This document shows, in pieces, positions 26,864 to 28,250 of a DNA stretch of 28,250 bases. Origin of the DNA: Rhodoferax sp. (lineage in GTDB: Bacteria > Pseudomonadota > Gammaproteobacteria > Burkholderiales > Burkholderiaceae). The position numbers and the translations under genes are program-made. The stretch lies in contig JAIFMT010000092.1 in NCBI GenBank assembly GCA_020048295.1, positions 1 through 28,250 of the forward strand, read 5' to 3'. The notes beneath the pieces were generated by a model, which worked only from the letters and a program-made list of their open reading frames with translations, was not told the DNA's origin and did no database searches. Positions within the stretch are counted from its first letter, which is position 1; each line of letters starts with the position of its first letter.

Positions 26864-28096
26864 TCAGCCACCCACTTTCAGAAACAAATCCTGGTCCGGC
26901 GCAAAGTTGGCGTGCAGCGGCATCAGCGCGCCGCCCAGGGCGCGCGCATCGGGGCCAACATTGCCGGCAATCACATTCGCGGCAAACAGGCCCTCCCAGT
27001 TGTAGCGTGGCAGCGCGGCCTGCGTGGCGGCTATCAGCGCGTTGAGTAGCGCGCGGCTGAACGAGCCGTCAATCACCACCGCATCGATGTCCAGAAACGC
27101 TGTGCCGCTGACCACCGTGTGCGCCAGCGCCAGCGCGGCGTGCTCAATCCAGGCGCGTGTTTCAGACTCGAACGGCGACTGCAGCGCCCGCTCGTCGTAG
27201 GCCGCATGGCTGTCTTGGCCAAGCGCCAGAAAGCGCTGCTCCAGCTCCCACAGCGAGGCGTGGCTGATGAGCTGGTCGGGGGTGGATTGCACCGCTTGTG
27301 CCAGCCCCATCGGCAGTGAGGCCACTGCACCGGCGTTGCCATGCACGCCGCCGTGCAGGCGCGAGTTGATGACCAGCCCACCCCCCACAAAGGTATCCAC
27401 AAACAGGTACAGGAAATTTTTCAGGTCGCGCCCGCGTCCGGCCACCAGCTCGGCCACACACGCCGCCGAGGTGTCTTTGGCAAAGGTCACCGGCAGCTCG
27501 GTCATCGCTTGCACCTGCGCGCGCAGGTCTATCTGGTTCCAGGCTAGCGACTGCGCCTCGGACAGCCCGAGCATGCGGTGCCAGCCGCCCAGCTGGAACG
27601 GCGCTGCCACGCCCACTCCGACCAGCCGGTCTTGTAGCCCCCCGAGCGTGTCGCACATCGTCGTCAGGTGTTGCTGGATGGCTGGCAGCAGTGTTTCGGC
27701 ATCAGGAAACGCGTAATCCAGGCGCTGGCGCTGGCGCACCTGACCACAAAAATCCACCAGCAACCAGTCGGCGCTGCGCCGGCCGATCTTGATGCCGACG
27801 GAAAAAGCGCCATCGGGATTGAGTGCCAGCGGAATCGACGGCTGGCCGATGCGCCCACGCACTGGGCTTTGCTTCTGGATCAGCCCGTCGTCGTCGAGCC
27901 GGGTGGTGATCAGCCCGATGGTTTGCGCTGTCAGGCCGGTCAGCCGCGCCAGCTCGGCTTTCGGGCAACTGCCGTTGAGCCGGATGGCCTGCAACACCAC
28001 ACGCTCATTGAACTGGCGCATGCCCACATGGTTGGAACCGCGCGGGCGCAGCAGGGCTGGGGTCTCCGTGTCGATTGGCGTCGGGTCGGCTGTCAT
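26864..28096 (-). CDS. ROK-family transcriptional regulator
   Basis: The 410-residue protein has an N-terminal winged helix-turn-helix (about 30-90; helix-turn-helix CPKAELARLTGLTAQTIG at 44-61, wing RGRIGQPS). A ROK sugar-kinase-like domain follows. The ATP-site and catalytic region is altered: D208 stands in FAKDTSAACVAE, where kinases have NDxNAAAxAE. The usual GxxGxAGExGH is HGNAGAVASL, and the zinc Cys cluster (CxCGxxGCxE) is absent, replaced by SHASLWELE. It is therefore probably a sugar-responsive repressor rather than a kinase. Its ATG overlaps the stop of an upstream gene by 4 bases, so it is probably part of an operon entering from the right. Confidence 0.88.
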   Translation of the reverse strand: MTADPTPIDTETPALLRPRGSNHVGMRQFNERVVLQAIRLNGSCPKAELARLTGLTAQTIGLITTRLDDDGLIQKQSPVRGRIGQPSIPLALNPDGAFSVGIKIGRRSADWLLVDFCGQVRQRQRLDYAFPDAETLLPAIQQHLTTMCDTLGGLQDRLVGVGVAAPFQLGGWHRMLGLSEAQSLAWNQIDLRAQVQAMTELPVTFAKDTSAACVAELVAGRGRDLKNFLYLFVDTFVGGGLVINSRLHGGVHGNAGAVASLPMGLAQAVQSTPDQLISHASLWELEQRFLALGQDSHAAYDERALQSPFESETRAWIEHAALALAHTVVSGTAFLDIDAVVIDGSFSRALLNALIAATQAALPRYNWEGLFAANVIAGNVGPDARALGGALMPLHANFAPDQDLFLKVGG

Positions 28097-28250
28097 GGGC
28101 GCAGATTCTCGCTGATGACCCCTTTGCGTACGATGAAGTTGCCAAAAGGTTGCAGCTCACCGGTCAGGACAATCGCATAAGCGGCACCGGCGCGCTCATA
28201 AAAAGCGTAGCTCGATGGACTCCACACGTTGTTCTGGCAGCAATTGCGGG
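28093..28250 (-). CDS. C-terminal fragment of an unrecognised protein, possible frameshift
   Basis: A minus-strand frame runs in from the right edge and stops with TGA at 28093-28095, overlapping the ROK start as ATGA. Its last part reads FYERAGAAYAIVLTGELQPF and on to SENLRP, and looks like real protein. To the right of the A5 run at 28200-28204, however, the better-looking frame is the neighbouring one (LLPEQRVESIELRF), which runs into a stop just past the run. Removing one base of the run joins the two into one continuous protein. I do not recognise the family. It may be a broken gene or carry a sequence error. Confidence 0.5.
   Translation of the reverse strand, partial: RNCCQNNVWSPSSYAFYERAGAAYAIVLTGELQPFGNFIVRKGVISENLRP

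Noticed and set aside
26683..26871. Minus-strand open frame of 62 codons after the ROK gene
   Set aside because: It starts with GTG overlapping the ROK end and has a basic product without recognisable domain. It is possible but not supported well enough to list as a gene.

Overview
The window looks like chromosomal DNA of a betaproteobacterium of the order Burkholderiales, most likely a Comamonadaceae member of the Rhodoferax/Polaromonas kind. The grounds are the protein sequences, the moderately high GC with GC-rich third codon positions, a SAH riboswitch ahead of ahcY, and a short hairpin repeat of a type I recall from these genomes. The taxonomic call rests on pattern memory; no search was run.

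Layout. 1-192 is the end of a DedA-type membrane protein. 293-3976 (minus) is a tight block prfC - HAD phosphatase - MFS transporter. 4174-17108 is a complete glycogen metabolism island in two converging arms: plus-strand pgm-glgC-glgA-malQ for synthesis and maltodextrin handling, and minus-strand glgP-glgB-glgX for branching and breakdown. The two arms meet at 10230-10279.

17260-22450 (plus) starts with a -10 box, a SAH riboswitch and a terminator-like hairpin that competes with it. These are followed by ahcY, a TlyA-family rRNA methyltransferase gene, metF and two unassigned alpha/beta-hydrolase genes, all separated by 10-24 bases. The first three genes form a coherent methyl-cycle unit: SAH disposal, a SAM-using (SAH-producing) enzyme, and methyl-THF supply for methionine.

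22491-26206 (minus) is a nucleotide-sugar block galE - sugar-1-phosphate nucleotidyltransferase - manC, supplying UDP-hexoses and GDP-mannose for surface polysaccharide. The middle gene resembles the non-GalU UDP-glucose pyrophosphorylase type (CugP) known from cyanobacteria. 26431-26506 is tRNA-Lys(TTT) with a promoter -10 box and a terminator. It is followed by about 300 bases without a convincing gene that carry short direct and inverted repeats, possibly the scar of an integrated element. 26864-28096 (minus) is a ROK-family regulator, preceded by the end of an unrecognised gene with an apparent frameshift at an A5/T5 run.

Most of the window is well-known metabolism. The points worth a second look are: copies of one palindromic repeat sitting in frame inside unrelated protein genes; a strongly acidic insertion beside one copy in TlyA; the layout of the SAH riboswitch and its overlapping terminator; the two hydrolases at the end of that operon; the CugP-like enzyme next to galE; and the tRNA-Lys flank.
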